From Hyaloscypha bicolor E (taxonomy: Eukaryota > Ascomycota > Leotiomycetes > Helotiales > Hyaloscyphaceae): a stretch of 64,000 bases of DNA. How positions within the stretch are numbered: position 1 is the first letter of the stretch; every line of letters begins with the position of its first letter. The stretch lies in the NCBI RefSeq assembly GCF_002865645.1, contig NW_020194583.1:1-64000 (forward strand), in the 5' to 3' direction. Made by a program: the position numbers and the translations under genes. The notes beneath the pieces were generated by a model. It was given only the letters and a program-made list of their open reading frames with translations, was not told where the DNA came from and did no database searches. Below are positions 37,947 through 49,448 of this stretch, piece by piece.

Positions 37947-39054
37947 ACCGGCCAAGCTAGCATCATCTCCACCTTCATCCTCCCCATCATCCCCCTCGTC
38001 ACCGGCTTCTCCTGCCTCACCAAAATCATCATCCTCTGTTCCCAATCCAAATATAACGGCTTTAAAGGCCCAATTTTTCCGCCGATACAAATCAGAGCGC
38101 ATAATTATCAAATATGGTCCCTTCATCACTCTCCCCAGTACGACAAACAACGGAATGGATACCTACGAAGTGCTCAACGCATCAACCCCCTGCATGGACT
38201 GCCTCGTAACCTACATCGCCGCCAACCTCGAGTGTCCAGACGGTATGACGACCAATACCGAAACAGGGATGTGACTGCATCATGTTCTCTTATGCAGCAC
38301 GACAGAGAACGACGCCGTCTATCCATAATACTAATCGCATCGGATCTTAGCAACAGGAAATGAGAGAACCCCTGCTGATATTTCCGTCAATGGGTTTGTC
38401 CTCTTCTTTCTCCTTCGCATCAAAATTCCCCTACGGACCACCCCACAGAACAAAGGAATCAGGCATCCACCTCCCCGCCAGTGCTACCTTCCTCCTCGCC
38501 CCCGAACTCGTGAACGAATCCTCCGAGTCGCAGGATGTTTACCTCACGATAACTTACGAATATATCCCAAGAAGCCCTCCGCATTCAAAGCCGTGATCCC
38601 AGTCTGGCTCGACATAGCCGGTGTCTATGGGACTTCCGACTTCCCCGCCCTTCCAGAACCGCCTTTTCCATTACCTCCAGACACTGGACCGCAAATTTAA
38701 CGGGAGAAATAGTTTTCCCGGCAGGACATCTTTACGACAGAGGCGCACGCCTTCAAATCCTTCAGCGAAATGAGGCAGTCTGTGATTCTAACGCTACATA
38801 CGCGGCTACCCGGGGGTATGTGTCGCCTATGAGCTTGATGCCTGGTATGATACCCGGCGAACACGTCGAGAGATCTGATACATTTGAGTAATATGAGTAC
38901 TTGTACGGATATTGGGAGGATGAGGGAGGGACAGGCGTGGGCGTGAGGGCGGAGTATGATTTCAGGGAGCATACGCGAATGGAGATGGGGGATGAGGGCG
39001 TGGAGGGAATGGGAGGAAGGGGTTGAGTCCGGTTATGGGGTTTGCGTTTTTGTA
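37947..39054 (+). pseudogene. Decayed gene for a secreted fungal protein
   Basis: The plus strand carries, in order but in different frames, pieces that align by eye with a large family of secreted fungal proteins of unknown function: MDTYEVLNASTPCMDCLVTY with an Ala/Asn-rich segment, TGM-stop-LHHVLLC (the family has a Trp before LHH), a DVYLTITYEYIP segment, PVWLDIAG, and a late segment WTANLTGEIVFPAGHLYDRG ending near a GFAF motif. Visible lesions are a frame change near 38,070, TGA at 38,272-38,274 exactly where Trp is expected, stops near 38,313-38,321, further frame changes around 38,350-38,600, TAA at 38,889-38,891 and TGA near 39,024. No splice pattern removes them all. The start is unclear; a hydrophobic leader-like segment is encoded near 37,950-38,035. 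Confidence 0.65.
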
Positions 39055-39123
39055 GTTAAGATCACGGGTGAGAGGGTGAGGACGTGCGAGCAATGATATT
39101 CATGCTGTGAAAATACAAGGTTT

Positions 39124-39313
39124 GGGATAGCATGCTGCTATAAAGGATGCCATCGTTGCCCTTCGGACGGAAGCCCAACATGAAAACTTCCGACCCCCTG
39201 TCTCCAACCCTAAATGCTGCGAACGATCCAAACGGTGGGATAGCACATGTGCTATAAAGGATGCCGTCGTTGCCCTTTGAAGGGGGGCCCAACGTGAAAA
39301 CTTCCAACCCCCT
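39124..39313. repeat. Two-copy ~76-bp repeat with palindromic cores
   Basis: The block starting GGGATAGCA and ending GAAAACTTCCRACCCCCT occurs at 39124-39199 and again at 39237-39313, offset by 113 bp. Each copy has a palindromic core followed by CTATAAAGGATGCCRTCGTTGCCC; the core of the second copy is the perfect 16-bp palindrome ATAGCACATGTGCTAT (39240-39255). The pair lies between the decayed gene and the 3' end of the L-fuconate dehydratase gene, and so may be transcribed in the 3' UTR of the latter. Confidence 0.8.
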
Positions 39314-39343
39314 CCTTTTCCTTTTGGGATACCAAACCAGAAA

Positions 39344-40839
39344 CTAGATCTTCTCCCCGTCTAAAATCGGCTTCGCCTCCTCACTCATCCACCAACCCCC
39401 AGGTCCACCAGGGAAACCATAAGCCTCCATACTCGCCGCCTTCATCTCAACACTATACCCCGGTTCCATAGGCGTCTGATAATACCCATCTTTGATCACA
39501 GAGGGATGCTCAAAATGCTCATGCAAATGGTCCACATACTCCAACACACTGAGTTTTCCACTCACAACTACATAATCGATCGTACTCAAATGCTGCGTAT
39601 ACTCGGGTAGACCCACGCCTCCAGAATGGGGTACGATCGGGACGTTGAATTTCTTCGCCATGAGGAGCACTGCGAGCACTTCATTCACGCCACCCATGCG
39701 GCAGGCGTCGATTTGACACACATCGATGGCTCCGCTGGCCAAAAGTTGCTTGAAGATCACGCGGTTTTGACACATCTCTCCTGTTGCGACGCCGATTCCA
39801 TCGGGGCGGAGGGCGTCACGGATGGCTTTGTGGCCCAGGATATCGTCGGGAGACGTGGGCTCTTCGATGAACCAGGGCTTGAACTCTTTGAGGTGTTGCA
39901 TATATTCAATTGCTTCGGGGACGGACCAGACCTATCACGTAGAATCGAATTAGTAAGTTAGAAAACTTATGGAGGGACAATGAAGGGAGATGAATGAATG
40001 ACAAACCTGATTCGCATCAATCATCAAGATATTCCCCTTATCATACCCAATCACGCTCCTCGCAATTGTCAACCTTCTCCTGTCCGCCTCAACACTCGTG
40101 CCGACTTTGAGCTTGAAATGTCTGTATCCCTTGCTGAGTGTCTCCTCGAGCAACCCCTTCATCTTTTCCTCTCCATACCCAAGCCACCCCGCACTCGTCG
40201 TGTAGGCCGGCACCGCCCTCGAATTCTCGGCGTCCTTCATCCTCTTCGCCTTCCCCACTTCCTCCTTCCTCAACATTTCCACTGCTTCTTCTGGTGTAAT
40301 CGCATCCGTAATATACCTAAAATCAATGCACCTAACAAACTCCTCCGGGGACATCTCCGCCACAATCTTCCACACCGGTTTATTCAATGTTTTAGCCCAG
40401 AGATCCCAGATGGCGTTTACCACAGCACCAAGCGCAAGGTGGATAACTCCCTTTTCAGGTCCGATCCAGCGCAGTTGCGAGTCTGAGACTAGGTATCGCC
40501 ATGTTTGGCCCCAGTTCGCGACGAGGGAGGAGAGGGTGCGGCCTTTGATGCGGCCGGCGACGTTGTCAATTGCTTTGCAGACGATGTCGTTGCCGCGGCC
40601 GATGGTGAAGGTCTTTATACAGCAGAAACAAGTTAGTTGACTGTTTCTAGGTTTTGGAGCGGGGGAGGAGAGAGGAGTGGTACCATTCCATGACCGGAGA
40701 ATTGGGAGTCGGTTTTCAGGATGCAGTATGCGGCGGAGTAGTCCCCTGCTGCGTTCATGGCATCGGAGCCGGTCTTGTCGAGAGAGGTAGGGAACCGCAC
40801 ATCGCGGGTGTCCCAGCCGGTGATGATGACTTCTGGCAT
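39344..40839 (-). CDS. L-fuconate dehydratase (enolase superfamily)
   Basis: Three exons on the minus strand (40839-40684, 40612-40007, 39931-39344) encode 449 aa. The introns of 71 and 75 bp have GTACCA/AAG and GTTTGT/TAG borders and keep phase 0. The start MPEVIITGWDTRDVRFPTSL matches the usual start of the family; an in-frame upstream ATG at 40,893 is less likely. Diagnostic segments are TFTIGRGN, SDSQLRW, GPEKGVIHLA, FRYITDAITP, PAYTTSAGWLGY, HFKLKVG (lysine dyad), MIDANQ and IEEPTSPDD (metal ligands, E277/E278 region), GVATGE and VPHSGGVGLPE with the general-acid His356. The enzyme removes water from L-fuconate to give 2-keto-3-deoxy-L-fuconate in L-fucose catabolism and acts in the cytosol. 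Related sugar-acid dehydratases share this scaffold, so the exact substrate is inferred from overall similarity to the bacterial FucD/human ENOSF1 group. Confidence 0.88.
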
Positions 40840-41719
40840 AGTGCTTGTGGTTACAGCTCTTCTTTCTGTTTCTGCAGTGAAGTGTGTCGTCAATTCGTCG
40901 AAATGATGGTCAATTGGCAGCTTAAACTCAAAAACGGATGAAAGGGAGAATTAGAGAAGAAGGAATGAGAGACAGAAGGGAGTGACAGCTATATACACTT
41001 CACAGCAAAACCTGGGGATGCCCCCGGAACATTTTTTCGTTCTGGAGGAATGTGGGGCAAAACGAGGGGGCGTTCAAAGGGTGTTAATTGGTGGAGAAAT
41101 TATTGTGGCTTCAGCGCTAGAAGCCTGATGCGACACAACGCCGAAGGTTGTCTAGGAACTCGAAACGCCAACTTCAGCCCCAAGGGATCAAAATTCGTGG
41201 AAATTGTTGAAGATTCTTCCTGATGTGTGCAACTTCGACTTGGATTGTAGGGGTCAGGTTGGGGCTATGCTGGGGACTGAGGGGTAATGGAGAACTCCCT
41301 TAGTCCGAGCCAACCCCGGAGTCGAGATCAACTTTAAGAAAACCCCATCTCGAGGCCACTCTGTTCTCAACTTGTATTGTCAAAGTCTGACCTCAAGCGC
41401 ATGCTCTTCTTTAGTCCCTAGCAAGGTGGCAATAGGATATAAAGCAAGAATATGTTTGTTATAAAGAGGAGCGAGGGTGGTCCCCAGATCGAAGAAGTCT
41501 TCCCGTCAGCCTCAGGTCAGCAGAGGCTTCTGCAGAATATCACAATATCGCGGGGGACCCAGAAATGGACACTAAGGCCTCAGTGTCCTTAGTCAAAGTC
41601 GGACCTCTATCTGGGCTGGGAAGGGGTGGACTTTAATATTCTGGTTCTAATCTTGAAGGTACGGGACCTTTGGAGCGGAAGCATCGTTCAAAGCATCCAG
41701 CTTGACTTGGTTTCTTGAG
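40840..41719. other. Promoter and intergenic DNA, no gene
   Basis: This interval contains the upstream region of the L-fuconate dehydratase gene (a minus-strand gene, so its promoter lies here) and the degraded 3' flank of the methyltransferase-like pseudogene. No frame with family resemblance occurs on either strand. If the pseudogene once extended into an SNF2-type helicase, its remains are not recognisable here. Confidence 0.6.
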
Positions 41720-44700
41720 CTAATAAGGTTCAACTATCCCGAATCCCGATCGATGCAAGATTGAACAAGGACGGGAGGTCGTGACTTCGCACTCAAAAAC
41801 CGTGCGATAGGCGAGGCCGTGACATTTGACCTCCTTGGCGGGAATTTCAGGAAGTACCTCGGCCGTCTCAGAGAGTTTTCGATAGTCAACGAAGAGGTTA
41901 GCGTTGAGGTCGATAGTGAGCGGGATATCTGTCCAACTGCCATCCACCGTTAATTCAATCCTTTCGGTTCTCGAGCAGGATTGTTTATTCTCGAGACCGT
42001 TTGCTTTTGTCCTCCAATGCTACTTCCTCATGGTCGACAATGACCTGCCGCTTCAATTTCTTGTACTTTACCAAGTCCCCTTCTCGAATCTGCTCGAATC
42101 GCGGCTGCTCAAAGTCGGGAGGGAAGTTGGCGATGATTTGACGATACTTTCCGTATTCCAGCTTTCTGGTGTCCTTTGTGCAGACAAAGTGATGGCCACT
42201 GGCAGCTCCGTTTTGTGGTTGATGATCGAAGAACAAGAACAATGGACACACCGAATGGTCGAGGGAAGCGCGGTGGTGCATGAAATTGAAGGATTGACCG
42301 CATTTCCGTTTCTTGTGGCAACCACAATTCCCATTGTCCGTTGGTGATTTCGCACTGTCCATGTGGGATACAACATGCGATTGGAAATTTTTCGAGTTGA
42401 AAGCGTGTTGAATCGTGCAAACCGGTCTCTGATGGCACTTTCCTGTAGAGAAGCCACCGAACATGTCGACCAGAAATCTTAAGCTGGAGCTTGCCAGTAG
42501 CAGATTCGTGGAGAATATCCCAGATGTCAGAACGAGTGATATGTCATTGCTCACTGCCTTCTTGAAATCCTCGACGAGACTTTCCTTACGTCCCTTCGGC
42601 AACCTTTGATATGGACCTTTCGAAAATGTCGTCTAAGGAGTTGTTGGTAAACTTGATCACCTTCGGAAGTGCCTCTTTGATTCTCTTTTCAAACTTAGCA
42701 GGCCATTTGCGACTAGTATCGTCTTTCTGGTATGTATATCTGTTGTTCCCTCCGTGTTCAGCACACGTGGTATGATCGCAAACCTTGCAACGCAGGAATT
42801 TCTTGATCAAAAGAGCGTCCGAGCCCTCACAATGGCAACGGGCGCAGGTTTCTTGAGCCAATTTGACAGCACCTTCAGCTATAATTGGCTCGATGACAGC
42901 TGTCAGATCCGCGGGGCTCATTTTGGTGAGGTCGTACGCTTTGTCAAATTTCTGAACACGGAGGTCGTCGCTTGGTGGCTGGGAAATCTTCTTGCCAGTG
43001 TCACGGCCCAGCACCCTAGAGAAGGTTGTGAGAGCGGCAATCAAAGGAGCGCCAACGATCGTCGATGACAAGGCGTTTCCCGCCAGTTCCAGTAAGTAGG
43101 GCCCAATCAGGTATGAGAGATCCATTCGACGGATGGGCAGCCCTTGGAGAAGGAGGGCTTCTTTTGCATTGATCATGCGACCTTTGGAAGTCCACCGTTT
43201 AATACCAGACGGTATGATACATCCAACAATCCCAGTCGTCGGCCGTGAACCGTCGCTACGATCGACATTCTGCGATAAATCAATCATTTGCTAGTATGCA
43301 GAGTTAGCTCAGGAAAAAATCAAAAGGTCACGATAGAGCTTACCTGTAATAACGATCATCGATGCCATGCATAAGACTCAGCAAATGCAAAATCTCGAGA
43401 AAGTCCATCACTCGGTTCGTCATGCTTCTGGTGGCGATCCAAAAGTCCGGCACACACCTACCACCGCTTTCTTTCCAGCCGGTCAGCTTCCGCTCATCCG
43501 CGAGTTGATACTTGTCTTGAACCCTCTCATGCCTGAGTCTGCACTTATCGCAAGGTACGTCCTTGCCAGACTCGTCCGAGAGTAGGACTGAGTTCTTGGT
43601 CTCTTCTGATGCTGCAAGCAACATCACTTCAGCAGGTACGCTTGCTTTATGCTTGAGTGCTTCCATTATCTTTGCCCATTCTTCCAGCTCGAGATTGACA
43701 GCAGACTTGCAAGTCTGTTCGACCACCTCGATCTCGGCTTCTCCTTCTCCTTCTCCTTCTTCGCCCTTCGAAACAGGGTGAGTCTCGCCAAACCAGCTGG
43801 GCACTTCATTCGTCTCGCCGTTTTGCGCTACCTTGAATGACTCTCAAAGTCCGACGGAAGTTTGACCGGTGGATTCCCCCTTCTCCATTTTGTGTCCTTC
43901 CTGATCTCCTTGATGTAAGCATCCTCAAATTTTTGACGCTCTCCGTCAATGGTCCAGGGTATCTTCTTGAAATTTTCGAACAAAACCATTTTAGGCTTTG
44001 CTTTATCAATGTGCTCGTAAATTGAGAAGGATGTATGTCCAGACTCGTCTCGTTGTTGAAGAGACTTGCGGCTGTTGTTCAGAGGTGAAAAGTCCTTGCA
44101 GACGAATCCAGCAACCAGAATATCCAGATCTGTCGAAATTTTGGCTTTGCTGCCAAACACAGGTGTCCTAGGAAATATTAGTAGGATTTTAGAAAACTAA
44201 AAGATCGCATGGCTCACGCTTCTTGACCCGTTTCCCGAATCCCCCTTGCAACCTCCGCCACATCTCTGAACAAGAGAAGTTCCGGTCAATTTTGTTGAAT
44301 GTAAGCCTGCTTGAAAGGCTTGATCTCGACGCTCATGTAATGATCGAATTTGATCTCCTTGCCACTTTGCTTAAGCACTAGATCTGTCAGACATCCAGAT
44401 TTGAACACGCACATTCTCATCAACTCACATTCACGGAAGAGCTCCAAGACTATGATTGGACACTTGGTGCCTGAGCACATCGTGCTGGTCCAAATCGGTC
44501 TGCCTTCCACCTGATTCAACGGGTCGTCGAGTCCTGTCTCATAATTTTTCTTGACCTTGTCCAACATGTGCTTGAAGATGCCCTTGATGGTCTCGATTGG
44601 CTCAAGTTCTGAAGCCCGCCTTTGCCTGCCTTTTGGGGGGTTGCTTGGCTTTGTCTACTTTTGCGCGAGGCTACCTTGGGCGTTTGGGTTCGATGCCATT

Positions 44701-44868
44701 CTGAACCTTTCCTCTGGCTCTTTTCACACCATTCATTAGAGATTCCTCCTCGTCGGAACCGTGTTTGTATACGCCGTCGTCGGACTCAAGTCCTTGCTGT
44801 GCTGGATAATATGTCTGTAGGGTTGTAGTGGACCTCTGGCTCCGTCGGCGCCCCGTCCCTGGCTCCAT
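41720..44868 (-). pseudogene. Decayed C5-cytosine-methyltransferase-like gene
   Basis: Minus-strand segments in order show a large fungal protein with a DNA-methyltransferase-like fold: IWTSTMCSGTKCPIIVLELF (motif I region), KPFKQAYIQQN, LVAGFVCKDFSPLNN (motif IV, catalytic Cys kept but Pro-Cys-Gln replaced by Val-Cys-Lys), MVLFENF (motif VI, ENV as ENF), IDLSQNVDR, EALLLQGLP and LAGNALSSTIVGAPLIAAL (motif X). A Cys/His-rich cluster follows (CARCHCEGSD...CKVCDHTTCAEHGG), then LFLFFD and LEYGKYRQIIA segments. Lesions seen: TGA at 44286-44288 inside a conserved block (probable CGA to TGA), a frame change near 43,835, an intron junction near 43,330 that does not restore frame, and frame changes near 42,585 and 42,240. 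The family context suggests a fused downstream helicase, which is missing. A few lesions could be assembly errors, but together they point to a pseudogene. Confidence 0.7.
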
Positions 44869-46165
44869 TTCCCGTGATTTAAACCCCTAAGGTCAGTTCA
44901 ACACTCACACAAAACCTGGAGATTGAATCCTACCAATCGTTTTCCATCCAAGATTAACGTGAGTTGTCTGAATGCTCTGATGAATGTGGTGCCCAAAAAT
45001 GGAGGTCGGGAGCCTCATAATATACATCTCAGCACAAAGATTCTCAATTCCCTGCTGCTTGCCAGATTCCACAAAGAGATGCAGACTTACACCTTGTTCA
45101 GGCCATCCACCGCCTACCCGAATGTTCATCCCTCCTGTTTGGATACGTAAAGTTGACATAGATGTTGACGGCACTTGCCATACTTCCAATGCAAGACAAA
45201 ACAAAACAGAATAAAATGGTCTTTGAGCAATGATATCAGGAAGTTGTCAAGGAATACCTTTGACGGCAGCCTGCAGGTTCTATACTTCAGCCCTCTCAAT
45301 ACATCCACCTGCTTTTGTGACTCCTATCCTATCTGCTTGAATGTACAGAGCACAGATGAGCTTTGCTGGCATTTTCGATACTTCAAAGGCGGAACAAAAA
45401 TGTGGGAAAAGAGGCTTTCAGTGAGTTGCCTTTAAAGGAAGGCAACTTGCAGGTTGATGCATATAGGGACGAAGAAAAAGAGATTGAAAGCAAGATCAAG
45501 CTATAGCAAGTCTCAAAAGCTCTTTACCATGCAGGGCAATGACTCCATGACGAAAGGCCTGCCTGAAGGATCAACTAAAATGAAGACTCCGATTCTGCAG
45601 TCCTCCTACCCCCATGTGAACTGCGGGGATGCAGGACAATGACACCGGCACCTTCTATACAAAGATTCTTTAGGCAGCACACTTGACACTACGCTCCGGA
45701 GATCAGAAATAAAGACAATGAAATCAACATCCTTTCTCTCCGCATCTCAGTGCTTCTACTAACCGAGAACAATGAGAAGCACATCACCACATCCAAGACA
45801 CCTCATTTCAGGGGGCGCCGACATCTCAACAAACTCCAACTTCAAAGGAGGGACAATGACATCAAACCTCTTTCTGGGCAGAAAAAGAGGACGAGAAAGC
45901 GTCTGAAAGTAATCTTACTTACTTTCTTCAAGACAAAGGTGAGTCAGAAATGGAAACTTCCACCCAACTCTAAAGTTAACATCTCAATCACGAGGCACAG
46001 TTGGGAAGAATGTAAACAAATTCCATTCGACTCAAGGTGAAGACTTCGCAAAGCCAATCAAACCCAGCTGCTTTCTCGAGCTCCCGTACACAAAACCAAA
46101 CCATATCGGAGAAACCAAAACGCCAGCCTGAGTCCCGGATCCACCCTTCCTTCCTTCCTTTCCAT
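44869..46165. other. Intergenic region, no gene seen
   Basis: About 1.3 kb between the methyltransferase-like pseudogene and ngs1. Only short frames occur, on both strands. Short motifs resembling GGACAATGACA recur (about 45,535, 45,635 and 45,850), but too weakly to define a repeat. It includes the former promoter of the pseudogene at its left edge and the 3' flank of ngs1 at its right. Confidence 0.5.
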
Positions 46166-49100
46166 TTAGCCAAGGTTCATCTCATTGAACTGCATATATA
46201 TTAGCAGGGATGCAAATCCAATTTGAGGGATAATGAAGAATGAGGATAGAAGTAGGCTAGAAATTCAGACTCACCCGCTCACCCGCCCCCCTCAACTCCT
46301 CAAAAGCATCAAGAACATCAAAGCCCATACCCAGCAACGTATCTCTCTCCTCCCCCGCCACCCAACAAAGCACACACGCACCCGCCTTGTGCGCCTTATT
46401 CTGCCTGATCCCCAGTAGTGCCAGACCCTGAAGCACAATAGCAGCCTGCGGCGTATTCTGCACAACTGGTGCTAAGATACCGCCTATCCCACCACTCCCC
46501 CCGGAGCCGTTGGAAGTGGCAGAAAGAGATTTCAGCACGGGGACATATGTCGATAAAGAGGATTCCGGACGCGTGATGATGACCGTGCCGACGAGACTCC
46601 CATCCACAGGACTTTTCGCCCTTACAACGCCGCAACTCTTCTCATCTGCGAGGGCGAGATTATAGAGTGCTAACACTTCCGGACCAGAGTGTGTAGATAC
46701 GTGTTCCAGGACAGAAGCAGCGTTCTCGCGGCCGTGGATAAGGTCGAATGCGAATGAGACCCGCTGGATATTGGCTAGTAGGCCCTCTGGTGGCGCCCAA
46801 TGTGATAAGTTCCGGATGGATAGGGTGTAGAGGAGACGAGGAGACGAGATGTCCCAGCCATTGGCTGCGAACCATCTTTTGAGTCTTGCGCCTTCTGTGA
46901 GATCACTCATCGGAATCCCCAGGAAAATGTTTGGCAGGGAAGAACCGAGTTGCAGGGCTGTGATTTTCATGTTGGGATATTTTGGGTTTGGGGATAGGAG
47001 GCCTCGGACAGCGCGCTGGTGGAGCGAGTGTCCGATGGATAGGTTGCGTTTTGAGGGGTCGACGAAGAGGGCAGAGATTAGGGCGAGCGAGCGCGCGGGG
47101 TATGTGTAGGTTGCGCAGAAGCCGAAGAGGGCTTGTGTGCTGGAGTTGCGGACTACGTAGTGGGCTTCTTCGATTGGTTCAGCAAGGTCGGGGATTCCGA
47201 CCTGAAAAATTGTAATTAGTTTGGGGCTCGGATGAGTTTGGAAAGGGGGTTGGGAGGGGACTTACGAGCTCGAAGGAAGCAGCTGAAGCGCCAGAGAGTC
47301 CGGATTGCGTCCCTGGTGGTGAAGTCTTCTCGATGGTTTTTATCAGGGCTTGCAGTCCTCTGTGATCGCGGTCCCGGTTCCAGGACTCGACTAGCCAGTG
47401 TTGTCTTGACTTTTGTACTTTTCTGCTCTTTCTCAGTGTACCTGGCAATGTTCCTTGAGGAACGAACTCGCCAAACAGGGCTCGCACTAATGCGCTCATT
47501 GCTGTTTCCGTGAAATCGAAAGTGCAGACGTATGTCCCTATCGACTTGTCCATTGCGAAATCGTAAGGGGAACTGACTGATACGACGATGAGAGACTTCT
47601 TCTTTCCACCTGCGCTGAGCATGGAGCACATCATTGCCACATGCTTCGTGAATCCATTTTGGTACAGATTTCTGTTTGCATCTGCGGTGATGATGATGAT
47701 TGCTGCTGCTCTATTGATTAAGTTCTCGTGTACTGGACGCACTCCATTGGCTGTGTAAGAGGTATGCAGCAATTTGCCATGCCGTTGCCTTGCAAGTGAT
47801 CTTCCAAGCTCTCTGAAAACACCCTCCCCACTCATTATCGATGATCTGTGCAGCCATTTGTCGTGATCTGTTGACACAGACCTCGCAGTTTCGGCGAGAG
47901 TCTTTGTCGCTGCAGAAGCTGGCAATGGTTTCACGAGTGGTGTGAGAAGTAGCAATTCGTCGTCTGGGTATAGGGTGTTGGAAAGCGGAAGAAGATGTCC
48001 TTTGTCCCTCATAATCGTGATAGAACTGTCATACGCTCTTGTTGAGAGCGCAAGATGGCTTGGGTGGATTGTGGAAAGTAGACTGATTCCTGGTGGTTTC
48101 AAAGCTTCGTGCCAATTCGTGCATTTCGACTTCAGTTGAAGTACACGCTTGAGAGAGATCATGATCCGGTCTCTTGAGATCATATCGTTCTCAACTCCAA
48201 GCTTCAATCCAGAGATGGCTTCTTGCTGGACTGCAAATGACCGACAGAGAAGTACGAGATCACATCCAGCTTCAACTGCCATCACTGTGCCGCCTCGAAC
48301 ACCAATGTCATGGCTCAAGGCGTCCATTTCGAGACATTCTGAGATAGTAACTCCGTTGAAGCCAAGATCATTTCTCAGCAGCTCATCCACGACTTGGTCG
48401 CTGAGGCAAGCATGCATGACATTCATACCTGAGATCATCAACAGCTGGACAAACAGAATGGGCGGCGATACATACTCGCATTGGCCATAGCACATCCGCC
48501 AACCATCATAGCATCCAGGCCGTCTCGGATAGCATTTCGAAACGGAACAAGAGCACTCAAACTCAGCTGTTCAATGGTTTCAGTGATAATTGGCATATCC
48601 AGAGAGGATCCCAAGAAGTCCAAGTTGCCATATGAAGGGAAATGCTTCCCGCAAGTCGTAAGCCCAGCATCCTTGTACCCATTCATAGCCGCAATTCCAT
48701 ATTGTGATACCTCTTGAGGATCATCTCCAGTTGCTCTTACTCCCAATGGTTGATATCGAGCATTTGTCAACACATCCAGAACTGGTCCCATGATCATGTT
48801 GACTCCAACTGCGGAGACCTCCTTTGCGGTAGCATTCGCAACTTCATAGGCCAGTTCCAGAGACCCAGTTGCTGCAGTTCCCATGGCACTGGGAAATTGA
48901 CAGATATAGTCCTCATCAAAGAGACTGTTGACACCGCCATTTTCTTGATCCACAGCAATGAGAAGTGGCACGGGATGACCGGCTTGATGGGCGATCGTTT
49001 GCAGCTCTTGGACCAGTCTGGCTGTATCCTGGGCAGCTGCGAAGGTCAGTACTTGTTGAGAGAGAGAACTAAATAAACACGGCAAATGATGAATCAGATA

Positions 49101-49448
49101 AACCAAGGGATATCGGATGAGAAGGTAGTTCGGCCTCGGAAACGTGACTTGACGCCCCCGAATAACATAAGTCTCAAGCCACGAAATGCCTCAGACTACG
49201 CAAAGAAATTCCATGTACTTTTCAAGTTCTTGGTAGTCAACAAAATAGCCCCTAAATGGTGATCCTCAATCAGGGTGCGTATCTGAGGCGTGACCTCCGT
49301 CCCCTCCCACCCCATAAAGAAGAGCTGGCCCATCGCCCTTCACAAGTCAGCACACCTCACCACCAGCACTCACTCACGGGAAATCCTCAGCTCACCAATC
49401 GAGATCCTGCCACAGCGGGTCCAGCTCATCTCCATCCTGGGCCTCCAT
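46166..49448 (-). CDS. ngs1: GlcNAc sensor: GH3-like plus GNAT protein
   Basis: Six minus-strand exons: 49448-49396, 49337-49219, 49036-48476, 48428-47266, 47201-46275 and a 24-nt last exon 46189-46166, about 948 aa. If the last intron is not used, translation stops at 46,257 (946 aa). Residues about 20-600 form a GH3 (NagZ-like) domain, with IAVDQENGG, KHFPSYGN (188-195), VGGCAMANASM and TISECLEMDAL. The C-terminal 310 residues form an acetyltransferase (GNAT)-like region with YVVRNSSTQALFGFCATY, SIGHSLHQRAV and a second half with LVGTVII. In Candida albicans NGS1 binds GlcNAc through the GH3 domain and acetylates histones at GlcNAc genes; the Trichoderma orthologue sits in the same cluster. 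The NagZ catalytic Asp aligns with Glu275 here and the His/Asp dyad loop is not visible, consistent with sensing rather than hydrolysis. It is divergent with dac1 across an 872-bp promoter. Confidence 0.9.
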
